From: Mnemiopsis leidyi
Lineage: Eukaryota; Ctenophora; Tentaculata; Lobata; Bolinopsidae
DNA length: 49,163 nt
Assembly: GCA_000226015.1 (NCBI GenBank)
Contig: JH153578.1
Location: 24,490-73,652, forward strand
Direction of reading: 5' to 3'
Under the pieces are notes generated by a model. It saw only the letters and a list, made by a program, of their open reading frames with translations. It did no database searches and was not told the origin of the DNA. Shown in pieces: positions 22,101-31,237 of the stretch (positions are counted from its first letter, which is position 1; each line of letters opens with the position of its first letter). Both the position numbers and the translations under genes were made by a program.

Positions 22101-23087
22101 GAGTCTCCAGTAACTTCTCCTGACTGTCCAGTAACTGCTGCTGCAACTTCACTACTGACCGCTGTGCTACAATCAGCTCAGACTTAAGCTTCTCCATTGC
22201 AACTCTTGACGACTCAAACTTGTCACGATGGGAATAAACAGTCTGATAGCCCTCAAACAAAATCTTCCCAGCATATCTTTCGTTATTCCCGGTTTGGTAA
22301 GCTTCTCCATCGTGACTTCCTGATGAGACTTGCATTTTAAAGCAGTCCTGAAATTTCCAATCCATGAATTCATATCAGCACCAACACCCTTCAAAATGTC
22401 CAAATCACCAACAGAGATATCTGATACAGAGTCTTCCATAGTGTACACAGTGTACAGTGAGTTGTATACAGCCACACAACAGGGGCAATCAAACGGTGCT
22501 GCTGCGTGTAAAACCCGTGTGTAAAACGAGAGCGCTAAAATCGACACGTAACAAAACTGCACACACTACACATGAATTGGTATACCTATTGCTGCGCTTA
22601 TTTAAGCATCCATGTATGTTATCTTGGGTGTCACTATCCGTTAGTCTGTGTACCAGGATAATTTAGATGAACGGATACGGACAAAACGGGCACATCAGTA
22701 TAATGAGTTTTCAATTTGATTTTGTTCTATTATTCGTATTTCATTTCATCAAGATACTCTATAGTTGGTTACTATCTGGGAAATTATTCTGCTCTACTCC
22801 CATCGATCGATCGAAAAATTGTATTTCAGCGTTTTCACTTTAAAAATAGACTGAAAATCTACAAGGAAACTCCCAAAACGGACAGTGAAACCCCAATCAT
22901 TATTTCATCGTGTATTTTACCAGTAAATACAAACCTGGTATATAGAGAGAGCACTCTTGTAGAACAAAGTCGGGTTGAGATGGGAATCCTCTTTTCTATA
23001 TTCTCTCCAAAATGTTTCGTAGTCGTCTGGGGCAATTGTTGATGGACCAGCAAGGCTCCTAAACAAATCCGTTATTGCTTTTTTCAT
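19174..23087 (-). CDS. MPPED2-like: MPP-D: MPPED-type paralog lacking key metal/catalytic residues
   Basis: Predicted 337-aa protein in seven minus-strand exons: 23087-22935, 21089-20925, 20728-20641, 20479-20317, 20052-19885, 19588-19515, 19376-19174 (1014 nt). Intron sites and phases equal those of MPP-B and -C. Three of the five blocks are altered. HAGDF reads HAGSF (bridging Asp to Ser), GNHE reads GNSD (His to Ser), and THGPP reads THVPP. SDTH and GHVHE remain. Exon 1 (ATG 23087, MKKAITDLF to LSIYQ) was placed by its match to the other first exons; its intron of 1.8 kb contains a retroelement ORF. No stop or splice defect was found, so this looks like an expressed pseudoenzyme and not a dead gene. 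It is inverted relative to the other three. Confidence 0.85.
21557..22439 (-). pseudogene. non-LTR retrotransposon ORF1-like relic in MPP-D intron 1
   Basis: Three overlapping frames combine into one protein plan: start MEDSVSDISVGDLD at 22439, a coiled coil (MEKLKSELIVAQ onward, Q- and L-rich), then VVVFGLSEEESEDLD, RPVKVCLRNSETVHRIL and VYVQPDRSPEERAKHR. This plan is common in multi-copy ORF1 proteins of invertebrate LINEs: a coiled coil followed by an RRM-like nucleic-acid-binding fold. Two one-base frame changes separate the pieces, near 22270 and near 21980 (a short A run). No reverse transcriptase follows. It lies on the same strand as MPP-D. Confidence 0.65.
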
Positions 23088-23189
23088 CCTGCAACTATAT
23101 ATCCAATTAGTAAAACTTCAGTTAAGCTCAGCCCAGACTTCGCTGTAAAAGTTAAATGAATGCCATTGGAACACTCAATAGTGATATGG

Positions 23190-23231
23190 TATGAGTGGAG
23201 TAATGCAGTTATTTGCATTACTCCACTCATA
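23190..23231. repeat. perfect 18-base hairpin upstream of MPP-D
   Basis: Arms 23190-23207 (TATGAGTGGAGTAATGCA) and 23214-23231 are exact reverse complements around a six-base loop. It lies about 100 bases 5' of the MPP-D start codon. Confidence 0.95.
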
Positions 23232-24367
23232 ATATGATACAACATATATTAGATAATATTTCAAATCATAGGACCGGGATGATGGTGTCATTTAAGATCC
23301 CCAGATTGTAAAGTCGTAAAATTGTTAGTTTGGCAAGAGAAGCCCAAGTTGAGTGCAGCCAGCATGGCTCCAGAGTCCAGGGGAAACTTCGCATTAGATC
23401 ATCATTGGTTGTTCCTCAGAAATGAGGCAGTAAGGCAGTGACTTTCGCATCTTTAAAAGTGCTGATTAACAACTTATATTTACGATTCATCGGAGCTGTC
23501 CCTGCCCCAGTCTTTCTTGTAAGAAAATACCCGATTTATGGGAGCCCCCTAAGTCAAGTAGGATGGATGTGCCTTTAAAAGACAAAAAAGCATGACAGCA
23601 GTTTTAAAAGTCAATCATAGGTACAATATTTCGGGAAAATTGTGATACAAAGTTCAAAAACTGAGATCTATTGCAGTAGAGTTGAAAAACTTCAATACTC
23701 GGATACTGTGCCTTGACAAAGGATAAAATTTTCGTCGTCATTGTGAGGGATGTTCCTGGAGATTCGAGGAAACTTTTTGCCTACATATCAATTAATCATG
23801 AGGGCTGAAATGCTACTCAATCACAAAGTCTATTAAGTTGTGATGCAATGATGACGCAAAAGCTTAGTTAATATAACATCAAATCTTCTTGATTTTTCTA
23901 GTGTTTCCTTAAGCTCTTTAGGAAGTGTTTTCCCCAGACGTGAATCAGTAATCTCTTAAGTATATATGTCTTGGGATTGAGGTTTGATAACAAACTGTTC
24001 TGCTTAAAGCCAAACTGTATTTCAATAAGGCAATTGAATGTACGTCGAACAACTGTGAACTATCTAAAATATCTACTCATAACATGATTTTGGTTAATTT
24101 TGGGTTTCTAAAAAGGGCAGCTTAAGTATGGTCCCGGGCAGGGTGCCAGCCTTCTTATTTTTTTGTCGCGGAAAATGTCGCCGAATTCCCCACACTTTTT
24201 CCCCCAATCCTTCTCACCTTTTCCTTCCCTACATTTATCCCGTTCTCTATTAAAATTTCCTTCTAACAATCTTCTTGATATACGGCCTCCCATTCTCCCT
24301 GAATATCGGCCTCCCTTCACCACCACGCCTCAATTCTAAGAGAATTTATTCAGGAATAGTTACAAAA
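23232..24367. other. intergenic between divergent MPP-D and Rabex-5-like gene
   Basis: Probable promoter regions of both genes. No exon encoding an A20 zinc finger (expected upstream of a full Rabex-5) was recognised on the plus strand. Confidence 0.45.
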
Positions 24368-25477
24368 ATGGATTTTTTTCGGTCCGGTTTGTCACCAAGC
24401 CCCTCGAACAGACGTCGTGCTGTTGAAGAAAATGACAACTCGCAGGAAGACGAGAGTGCTGATAACCAAGACCGAAACCAATTTTCTTACTATTTCATGT
24501 TAAGGACGGGTAAAGTCCTCGATTTGAACATACCTCAACAAACCAAAAACTTCATCTTCAGAGTGAGAGGCAGCAAGGAGGATATCAACATCAGAAGTAA
24601 GGAGGTTCAGATGTTTTACTCATTCATGACTAAGAAAATAAAGAACTTCCCCTATTTTGAGGGGTGGAAACAGGAATCAATAGATGATGTGGTAGTTGGC
24701 ATGGAAAGATTTGTCATGGTCAATATCTATGCAAACGTTTTCAATCCTCCAAGTGATCGTGAGAAAAATGATGCAATAGATTGTAAAATACGATCTCTAC
24801 ATTGGATCCTCCCCAAACATTTAGATTTCACCCTACCAAGTGACAATGAAAACTCCGACCGTCAACTAGCTCTAGCTCAATATTATCTTTTAGAATTGAA
24901 CAAGAAAAGAAGTCCTCATGACAAAATAGCCTGCATAGTCTTATGCTGCAAAGCCCTGCACGATTTGTTCAATCTGGCTCATGATAAAGCAGCGGGGGCT
25001 GATGAACTGTTGCCAATGCTGATTTACACAATAATTGTTGCTGCACCCCCTAACTTATATGCAACAACACAGTATATCGACAGGTTCCTACCACCAGAAG
25101 CTTTAACTAGTGGAGAAACGGGGTATAATTTTACGAACATTTGTTGCGCTCTCCAGTTCTTAGAAAACATCTCCCCCGACAAACTGTCCCTGTCTCCGGA
25201 GGAGTTTGACCACTTCATGGAGGGACACAGCTCTCATCTGGAGGAAGCTCTCTCTACTAAATTTGCCAGCGGTCTGTTGGACAACATAAACAGAGTCAAG
25301 GAGTGTGAGGATAAGGTGCGGCAGTTACAGTCGTATCATGACAAGTTGCGCAACAACACTGAGCAACTTCAGGTGGACATTACCAAACACAAGGCTGAAG
25401 TGCATAAATCTCTCTCCGAGATGAGGGCTAAATTCTCCTCGCTGGAGGAAGAAATGGCAAAATTGTTAACTAGCTGA
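24368..25477 (+). CDS. RABGEF1-like: VPS9-domain Rab5 exchange factor, Rabex-5-like, intronless
   Basis: A 369-aa single-exon frame from MDFFRSGLSPSP. After a polar N-terminus (about 1-60), residues about 75-150 resemble the helical bundle of Rabex-5, and about 180-290 form a VPS9 domain: SPHDKIACIVLCCKALHDLF, GADELLPMLIYTIIVAAPP, then TGYNFTNICCALQFLE and LSLSPEEFDHFMEG. The Asp, Pro, Tyr and Thr needed for Rab5 nucleotide exchange in human Rabex-5 all align. A coiled coil (about 310-369), where Rabaptin binds in Rabex-5, ends the protein. The N-terminal A20 zinc finger and ubiquitin-binding helix are absent. An in-frame ATG at 24275 adds 31 residues without a zinc finger. Lack of introns in an intron-rich region suggests a retrogene. 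Confidence 0.85.
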   Translation: MDFFRSGLSPSPSNRRRAVEENDNSQEDESADNQDRNQFSYYFMLRTGKVLDLNIPQQTKNFIFRVRGSKEDINIRSKEVQMFYSFMTKKIKNFPYFEGWKQESIDDVVVGMERFVMVNIYANVFNPPSDREKNDAIDCKIRSLHWILPKHLDFTLPSDNENSDRQLALAQYYLLELNKKRSPHDKIACIVLCCKALHDLFNLAHDKAAGADELLPMLIYTIIVAAPPNLYATTQYIDRFLPPEALTSGETGYNFTNICCALQFLENISPDKLSLSPEEFDHFMEGHSSHLEEALSTKFASGLLDNINRVKECEDKVRQLQSYHDKLRNNTEQLQVDITKHKAEVHKSLSEMRAKFSSLEEEMAKLLTS

Positions 25478-26285
25478 TAAGCTACAAGTTCTGATAACAG
25501 TTTCCGTTCTTTTACGTTTGATCTTACCTGCCTGGATAACTGGATTTAAAGCGATGTATTTGATGATGTTGAGCTCTTTACTGGACCATTTACTTTATGT
25601 CTTTATTTGATACGTCTGAAATTAATCTCAATATGACATGTGTCATGTCGCATGATTATTGATTGTGAATATGATTGATAAGCAGTAATGAATGAGTTGA
25701 TCTTGGTAATATATCTGCTATTATGCATAAGCTTTATTACTTTACTTTAAGTTTTTGATAGTTTATTTTTAAATTTGGGATCCCGGTTCGGCTAATTTTT
25801 TGATTTTCTAAGACTTATCTCTAAGTCTATTTAGCTTTAATCGAGCTCATTGTCCTTTGTATTGTTATACTATTTTTTTTGGCACCGAATTGGGCAGTTC
25901 TTTTCTTAAATAATTCTTAGAAATTGAATTTAAGAAGATTTTAGGAATTTGAATTGACTAGTTATACTCGATGTAAAGTATTTTGCGTTTCGTAATCTCA
26001 TTTTAATTCCGATTTAAATGTTTTCAGAACTGATTATGATAATATGTAAATGAGTAAGTTAAAATTAAACCTTATTCTGTTTATTTACAATTCTAACTGA
26101 TTTGACCCTTTTAAACAGCAACATTTGAATTGACTACCTTACCCATCTGAGTTTTTACTATCTTCTACTACCTTACTTTTTATTTACCATGGTAATCATA
26201 CAAAAGTTAACTGCAATAAAACATGGAAACAAGATGTTTAATTATAAGAGTAGGAAGTCCCTTGACAATGCATATTATCCAGATC
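25478..26285. other. intergenic, Rabex-5-like 3' UTR and NDUFA7 5' region
   Basis: AT-rich, no exon recognised. AATAAA at about 26215 lies within the likely NDUFA7 leader. An in-frame ATG at 26223 would add 21 hydrophobic residues to NDUFA7. Confidence 0.45.
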
Positions 26286-26847
26286 ATGTCGAACAACCTG
26301 ATACCTGGAGGACGGTTCCGACACAAGCTCATCGAATTCCTCACAAAGAAACCGTACCGAGACCACATGCGAGCGCCGCGCAACCAAGCACCTCGCTCTA
26401 TCCCACAGCCAGCCATGCCTGCCACAGAGAACTCTGCAATATCCGCAAATTACTACTACGATAGAGATCACAGGAGGAAGATGGGACCACCAGTTAGCTT
26501 GCTGACTAAACAGATTGAGGCAGGAGTCAAGGACAGGTATGTTTAAATCTTTTCTTGTCACTTTGGAATTATTAAGACTAAATCTACTTGAGATCATAGG
26601 AGTATTATACATGTACTGCTAGATATGTTTAGGATCAGCTCTGTGATAATACCGACTTTCAGCAATTTGTACATAGGTTCCTTAACATTTGAATCTAACA
26701 CGAATTTATTTCAGTGAAGGTGAAGTGGCGTTTGTAGCCCCGACCCCGGGTATCATATACAACCCAGGAGAGAAGCCTTACCCTCACGAACTTACTCTTA
26801 ACGATAGACTCGGGGACCTTCGGAAAAATCCCACTCAATCTTATTAG
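26286..26847 (+). CDS. NDUFA7: NADH dehydrogenase 1 alpha subcomplex subunit 7 (complex I B14.5a)
   Basis: Predicted 127-aa protein in two exons, 26286-26536 and 26715-26847 (384 nt). NDUFA7 is an accessory subunit of mitochondrial complex I. Family-specific blocks are seen: an N-terminal basic amphipathic segment (RFRHKLIEFLTKKPYRD), then ISANYYYDRDHRRKMGPPVS, which matches the LSNNYYCTRDGRRESVPPS-type core of the vertebrate subunit. The size (human 113 aa) and two-exon layout fit. The C-terminus from exon 2 (PTPGIIYNPGEKPYP) is lineage-specific. Start MSNNLIPGG is preferred; a longer in-frame start at 26223 exists. Confidence 0.82.
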
Positions 26848-27269
26848 ATTATAAGCTTCCAAGAAGGTTATTTCGGACTCTATAATTTTTTCGAGAGACA
26901 CTTCATACTATGTAAACGAACCTTATTTCATGGTATTATGTCAAAACTGTATACATATACCACAAACAGTCCATATGCTCGGTATGCTTCGATAGGGAAT
27001 GAGAGTTAATGTGAAGTGGGTGATCAGGGAATTACTTGAGATAACTCGGATGGCACGGTTGGGTGCTAATTTTATCACATTTTGTACTTTTTGTTGATTG
27101 ATTATGGAGTTAACAACTCGTGCAAGTTTCATGTAAGTTACTGAGTTATAAGTTATTAATTCTATCGTAAAAAGGGATATTTATTGCATTCTTGCAGTTA
27201 TCTTTGAATTCGAAACATTGCTGATAATAAATAATAAAATCCCTAACCAGCCAACTTTTGCGGGCCAAG
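26848..27269. other. NDUFA7 3' region
   Basis: No gene was seen. AATAAA at 27226-27231 is a candidate polyA signal for NDUFA7. Confidence 0.5.
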
Positions 27270-27553
27270 CTCTAACACCACCGGCTACTATACCAGTTTG
27301 TCTACCACAACTACCACAATTACTATTTCTCCTTTAGCATGCAGCATCTATGCTACTATACCAGTTTGTCTACCACAACTACTACAATTACTATTTCTCC
27401 GTTAGCATGCAGCATCTATGCTACTATACCAGTTTGTCTACCACAACTACCACAATTACTATTTCTCCGTTTAGCATGCAGCATCTATGCTACTATACCA
27501 ATTTGTCTACCACAACTACCACAATTACTATTTCTCCGTTAGCATGCAGCATC
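27270..27553. repeat. 68-69-base minisatellite at the 5' end of the helicase gene
   Basis: About four copies of a unit containing GCATGCAGCATCTATGCTAC and ACCACAATTACTATTTCTCC repeat with periods 68, 69 and 68. Each unit carries the same ATGCAGCATC string (ATGs at 27339, 27407, 27476, 27544). The last is the helicase start codon; the others are out of frame with it. Confidence 0.92.
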
Positions 27554-30500
27554 TCCGGTCCGTCTACCGACTAAAGTGTCGAACTCTACACTGCTGTGGA
27601 CGACACCTCTCTGACAGTCACGTGTCCACCCACGTGTCTGAGAAGAGTGACTTCCCTGTACCTTACACGGAACCAGACGTAGTATCAAGCCGTCACGTGA
27701 CACCTGCATCAGATCTAAACGTGAAGATGTACCAGCCTCCCTACTGTACTGAACCCAGGGAGATCTACGGAGGTGATTTAAATAACCATGTCTACATCTT
27801 GTCGTTTTTACTGTGCTGATGATAATTACGGTTCATATTTCAGCTAACGTTGTATTTCTACATTCTACATCTTTCTCAGACAGTACCAGGTTGTATTTCT
27901 ACATTTCACATCTTTCTCAGACAGTACCAGGTTGAAGGAGGAGAAAGACAAATTTTCTGACTTCACGTCTCTCAGACCTCAGATTTTGGAGCGTTTGAAA
28001 GAGCTGGGATTTGAGAGACCGCTTCCTGTACAACATAGAACTTTGGAGGCTACTCTTAGAGGAAAGTAAGTTTTGAAACTCTCCAAAAGTAAATTCCTCT
28101 TGACAAAAATAAATATGTATATTAAAATAGCTTTATACTAAATATCAAATTCAGTCCGTTAAGTGGTTAACGACAGTTACACTAGATCCAATTAACCCTC
28201 AGAGACGCGGTGATAAAGTCCACAACAGGAAGTGGGAAGACACTGGCGTTTGTATTGCCGCTGTTAAACAAGGTCGGAGCTCAGAGGGTGGGAAATGGGG
28301 GTAAAGCTCCTCAAGCAATAATTGTGGCTCCTACTAGAGAGCTATGTCGTCAGATATACAGGTGGGTACAGCTCCTCAAGCCATAATTGTGGCTCCTTGA
28401 GAAGTTTGTTCCATTACGGGTGCATTAAAGCAATGTTCTGTTTAATAAGCGAACTTAATAATTTTAATTTCAGCGTGTTGGAGGATTTTATCGGCCCCAA
28501 GAGGTTAAGTACAATGATAGCAGGAACTGACAGAGTGAGAAAACAAGCTAAAGTAGCTAAGTTGGGCAGTAAAGACATCGTTGTAGCGACTCCAGGACGT
28601 GTTTTACAGCTTATTGCTAACAATATCATCAGGTTGGAACTCGAAACCTTAAAAATGAGTTTACTTTCTGTGTTTCTGTCCTACAACTATTATCACTGTT
28701 AGTAAAGTTAGTACTGACTATTGACTATAGACCACTGATTACTGACTACTGACTATAGACCACTGACTACTGACTACTGACTATAGACCACTGACTACTG
28801 ACTACTGACTACTGACTATTGACTACTATAGACTACTGACTACTGACTATAGACTACTGACTACTGACTACTTACTACTTACTTACTACTTACTACTGAC
28901 TACTGACCACTAAGTAATGGTAATTTTGCACTTATTCCAGACCTGCAGAGCTCAAGTTTCTAGTACTTGACGAAGCTGACGAACTGTTACACGACGTGTT
29001 TTACCAGCAGATGAGATGGGTCCTGGATAATTCCAACCCCAGCAAACAGATGATAGTGACAACAGCTACAGTTCCTAACAATGTCCAGTTTGTTATAGAT
29101 CGCTACATGAAGTATCACGAGTACATCGACATGGGAGATGCGGTGAGAAATCCTAGTGTTCTTTATACTTTCATGATATTTGGAAATTAGTTGTACACTA
29201 CTCTCTTTTGTTTCATTCCAGGCTGCCATTTTATTGCTTATTGTGACTTGTCTTGGTATTACATCACAAGAATTCGTTTATTTATGATGTTTGTGTGACG
29301 TCAGCATTCTTGATTCTGCGTAGTCAGAATGTTTTTTATCATGTTTTAATAATTAAGTACCTAATCAATTAAGCAATTAGGAGCGGTATTCGTGGGGAGG
29401 TGTCTCAAATTTTTAACCCCATTTCTCTAAATGTAAGGCTCCTACCTTTGTTTTTGGAGATCAATCTGTAACCATAGGACAATTTGAGAGTATTTCACTA
29501 ACGAGAACTAAGCTAGGGCCCATAAATTTTGAGGAATGATGTGTTTAAGTATCGAAAATTTGAGACACTTCCCCAAGAATACCGTCCCTAATTGATTGTT
29601 TATATCAAATCTTGCTTCTCATTGGCCAATCGTTGTCCCATAATAGAAACCTTTTCGTTCCCTATCCTAGGATTTTAATGCACATTTCTTCACTTGTATG
29701 TAATGTAATCTCTTGCTGATTTTTTCTTTAGGTACCTCTGTTTGAACACTATTTATTTCAGGCTGTATCTGTCCCTGAACACATCCGACACAAAGCAGTG
29801 TTGTACGAAGTTGGCACCTTCAAGAAGTGTCTGAGATGGGTGCTGAAGAACGAACACTCAGCCTGTACCATGTTGTTTGTTAAACACAGAGACGATTGTA
29901 GTAAGGTCACAGAACTCGTACGAAACTTTGGTTACTCAGTAAAATACATCAACTCTGAGGTAAAGCAACCAATTAAAGCTCAACCTTCAAATTTGATTTA
30001 AATAACTTTTAAAATTTCTGTCATTTGTCACTTTTAAATGATTGTAATATGTAGGTATGTAGTCCGATACTATTAACTCAAAACTTTCAAATGAAACCTC
30101 AACACTTCAGGTTCCGGAATCTAAACGGGTCGAAGTAATGTCAGAGTTCAAGAATCACAAGTTTGAGATCCTAGTTGCAACAGATGTGGCGGCGCGTGGG
30201 GTCGACGTCCCTGCGTGCAGTCTGGTTATACACATAAAACCTGACCTGGACAACTCGAAATACATACATCGCTCTGGAAGGACAGGCAGGGCCGGTATGT
30301 GATGATACACTTAACTTTTCTTCTCTCTAAATCATTGCTCAATTATTAGTTATTGCGATATTTGAGTATCTAGATTTAATGTCGATTGATTGATATCGTT
30401 AAATTAGATAGTCTGTAAAAATAGCTAAAGAGGGAGGAGGTTATTCAGGGTTTACAATGTTTTATTTTATTTTTCCTGATTTAATGGCATTTTTAGTCTC

Positions 30501-30687
30501 TCAGATTTTCTCATTGTAACAATAAAATTGCGCAGGTCGACAAGGAACCTCCGTGTTGATGTTGATTAACGAGAAAGAAGAACACATGGAGTTTCTCGGA
30601 AACTTATCGGACATTATAAAATTCGATTTTTATCTTTACTCCAAGTATTACCGCTACAGGCTACTTCCAAAAGAGAGAGGTGGTTGA
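27544..30687 (+). CDS. DEAD-box RNA helicase
   Basis: Predicted 475-aa ATP-dependent RNA helicase in eight exons: 27544-27772, 27921-28065, 28203-28361, 28474-28632, 28941-29142, 29762-29959, 30111-30294, 30536-30687 (1428 nt). Core motifs in order are the Q-motif region ([19 protein letters not shown]), Walker [26 protein letters not shown] (usually SAT), [13 protein letters not shown] and [13 protein letters not shown]. The first 75 residues are basic and Ser/His-rich ([20 protein letters not shown]), compatible with a mitochondrial presequence as in DDX28; similarity to the DDX21/50 group is also visible, so the subfamily is left open. The start is the last ATG of the upstream minisatellite. 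Three local duplications affect its 5' end, intron 1 acceptor and exon 3. Intron 4 holds a minisatellite and intron 5 a MITE. Confidence 0.88.
27849..27930. repeat. 41-base tandem duplication containing the exon 2 splice acceptor
   Basis: Two adjacent 41-base copies (27849-27889 and 27890-27930, two differences) both contain CATCTTTCTCAG followed by ACAGTACCAGG. The second acceptor (AG at 27919-27920) gives the open frame; use of the first (27878-27879) would read into a TGA. Confidence 0.92.
28299..28397. repeat. partial duplication of helicase exon 3 into intron 3
   Basis: Exon bases 28299-28332 recur at 28364-28397 with two A/C differences (GCTCCTCAAGC, ATAATTGTGGCTCCT), 65 bases away. 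The second copy begins within the intron 3 donor region (GTGGGT). Confidence 0.9.
28716..28912. repeat. TGACTAC-based minisatellite in helicase intron 4
   Basis: Irregular array of TGACTACTGAC and TATAGACCAC blocks filling about 200 bases of intron. Non-coding, ending about 28 bases before the exon 5 acceptor. Confidence 0.9.
29374..29594. mobile_element. MITE in helicase intron 5
   Basis: Ends CAATTAGGAGCGGTATTC and, inverted, CAATTAGGGACGGTATTC continue into GTGGGGAGGTGTCTCAAATTTT-type arms of about 40 bases, 221 bases in all, with no frame. A related arm occurs at about 48811-48838. Confidence 0.85.
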
Positions 30688-31237
30688 CGAACCGATGCTT
30701 TATCCTTAGCTCAGAGTTTTGTTAACCGTTTAGTTTTTATATGGAAGTTTTATATATAGCTAACTTTTTTACGGGAAATGTCTGCTAAGGCTCGGTTGTA
30801 GGTTGATCTTATTTGGTCTAATGTGCGTAACTAGCGTATAGCACAAACTTCGGTAGTTGTTTTTAGCTTTTACTTGACAAGAATTCAATTTTCTGCCATT
30901 TGAAGTTATTGAAATTACGAGTTGATAATATTTGATTTTTTTGGTAATTTCGAATTGCCAGTCTTATAATCTTGTTCAGCTGAATCTAATGCTAGATTTT
31001 GAACGAAATATGTCGAAAAAGATTTTTGATACCATTGACACGACACGGATGATTTTTTGGAAAACTTATATAATTGTAGAACAAATTTGATATTCAACTT
31101 CGCCTTGACCAATTAGTCAATTGATACAACTTATAATTAAGTTAAGTTTGAAATCAGAAATTTAATGATCATAACTTGATTGATTTGTGCTAGTTTTGAC
31201 CATCAACTCACAGTGACACTACTACTACAGATCTAAC
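30688..31237. other. intergenic, helicase 3' region and NFRKB-like promoter region
   Basis: AT-rich, with no exon or repeat recognised. Confidence 0.45.

Noticed and set aside
29221-29240. Helicase exon 6 starting at an earlier acceptor (CCAGGCTGCC)
   Set aside because: It mimics the real acceptor context, but the following frame lacks helicase similarity; the acceptor at 29761 gives the conserved continuation.
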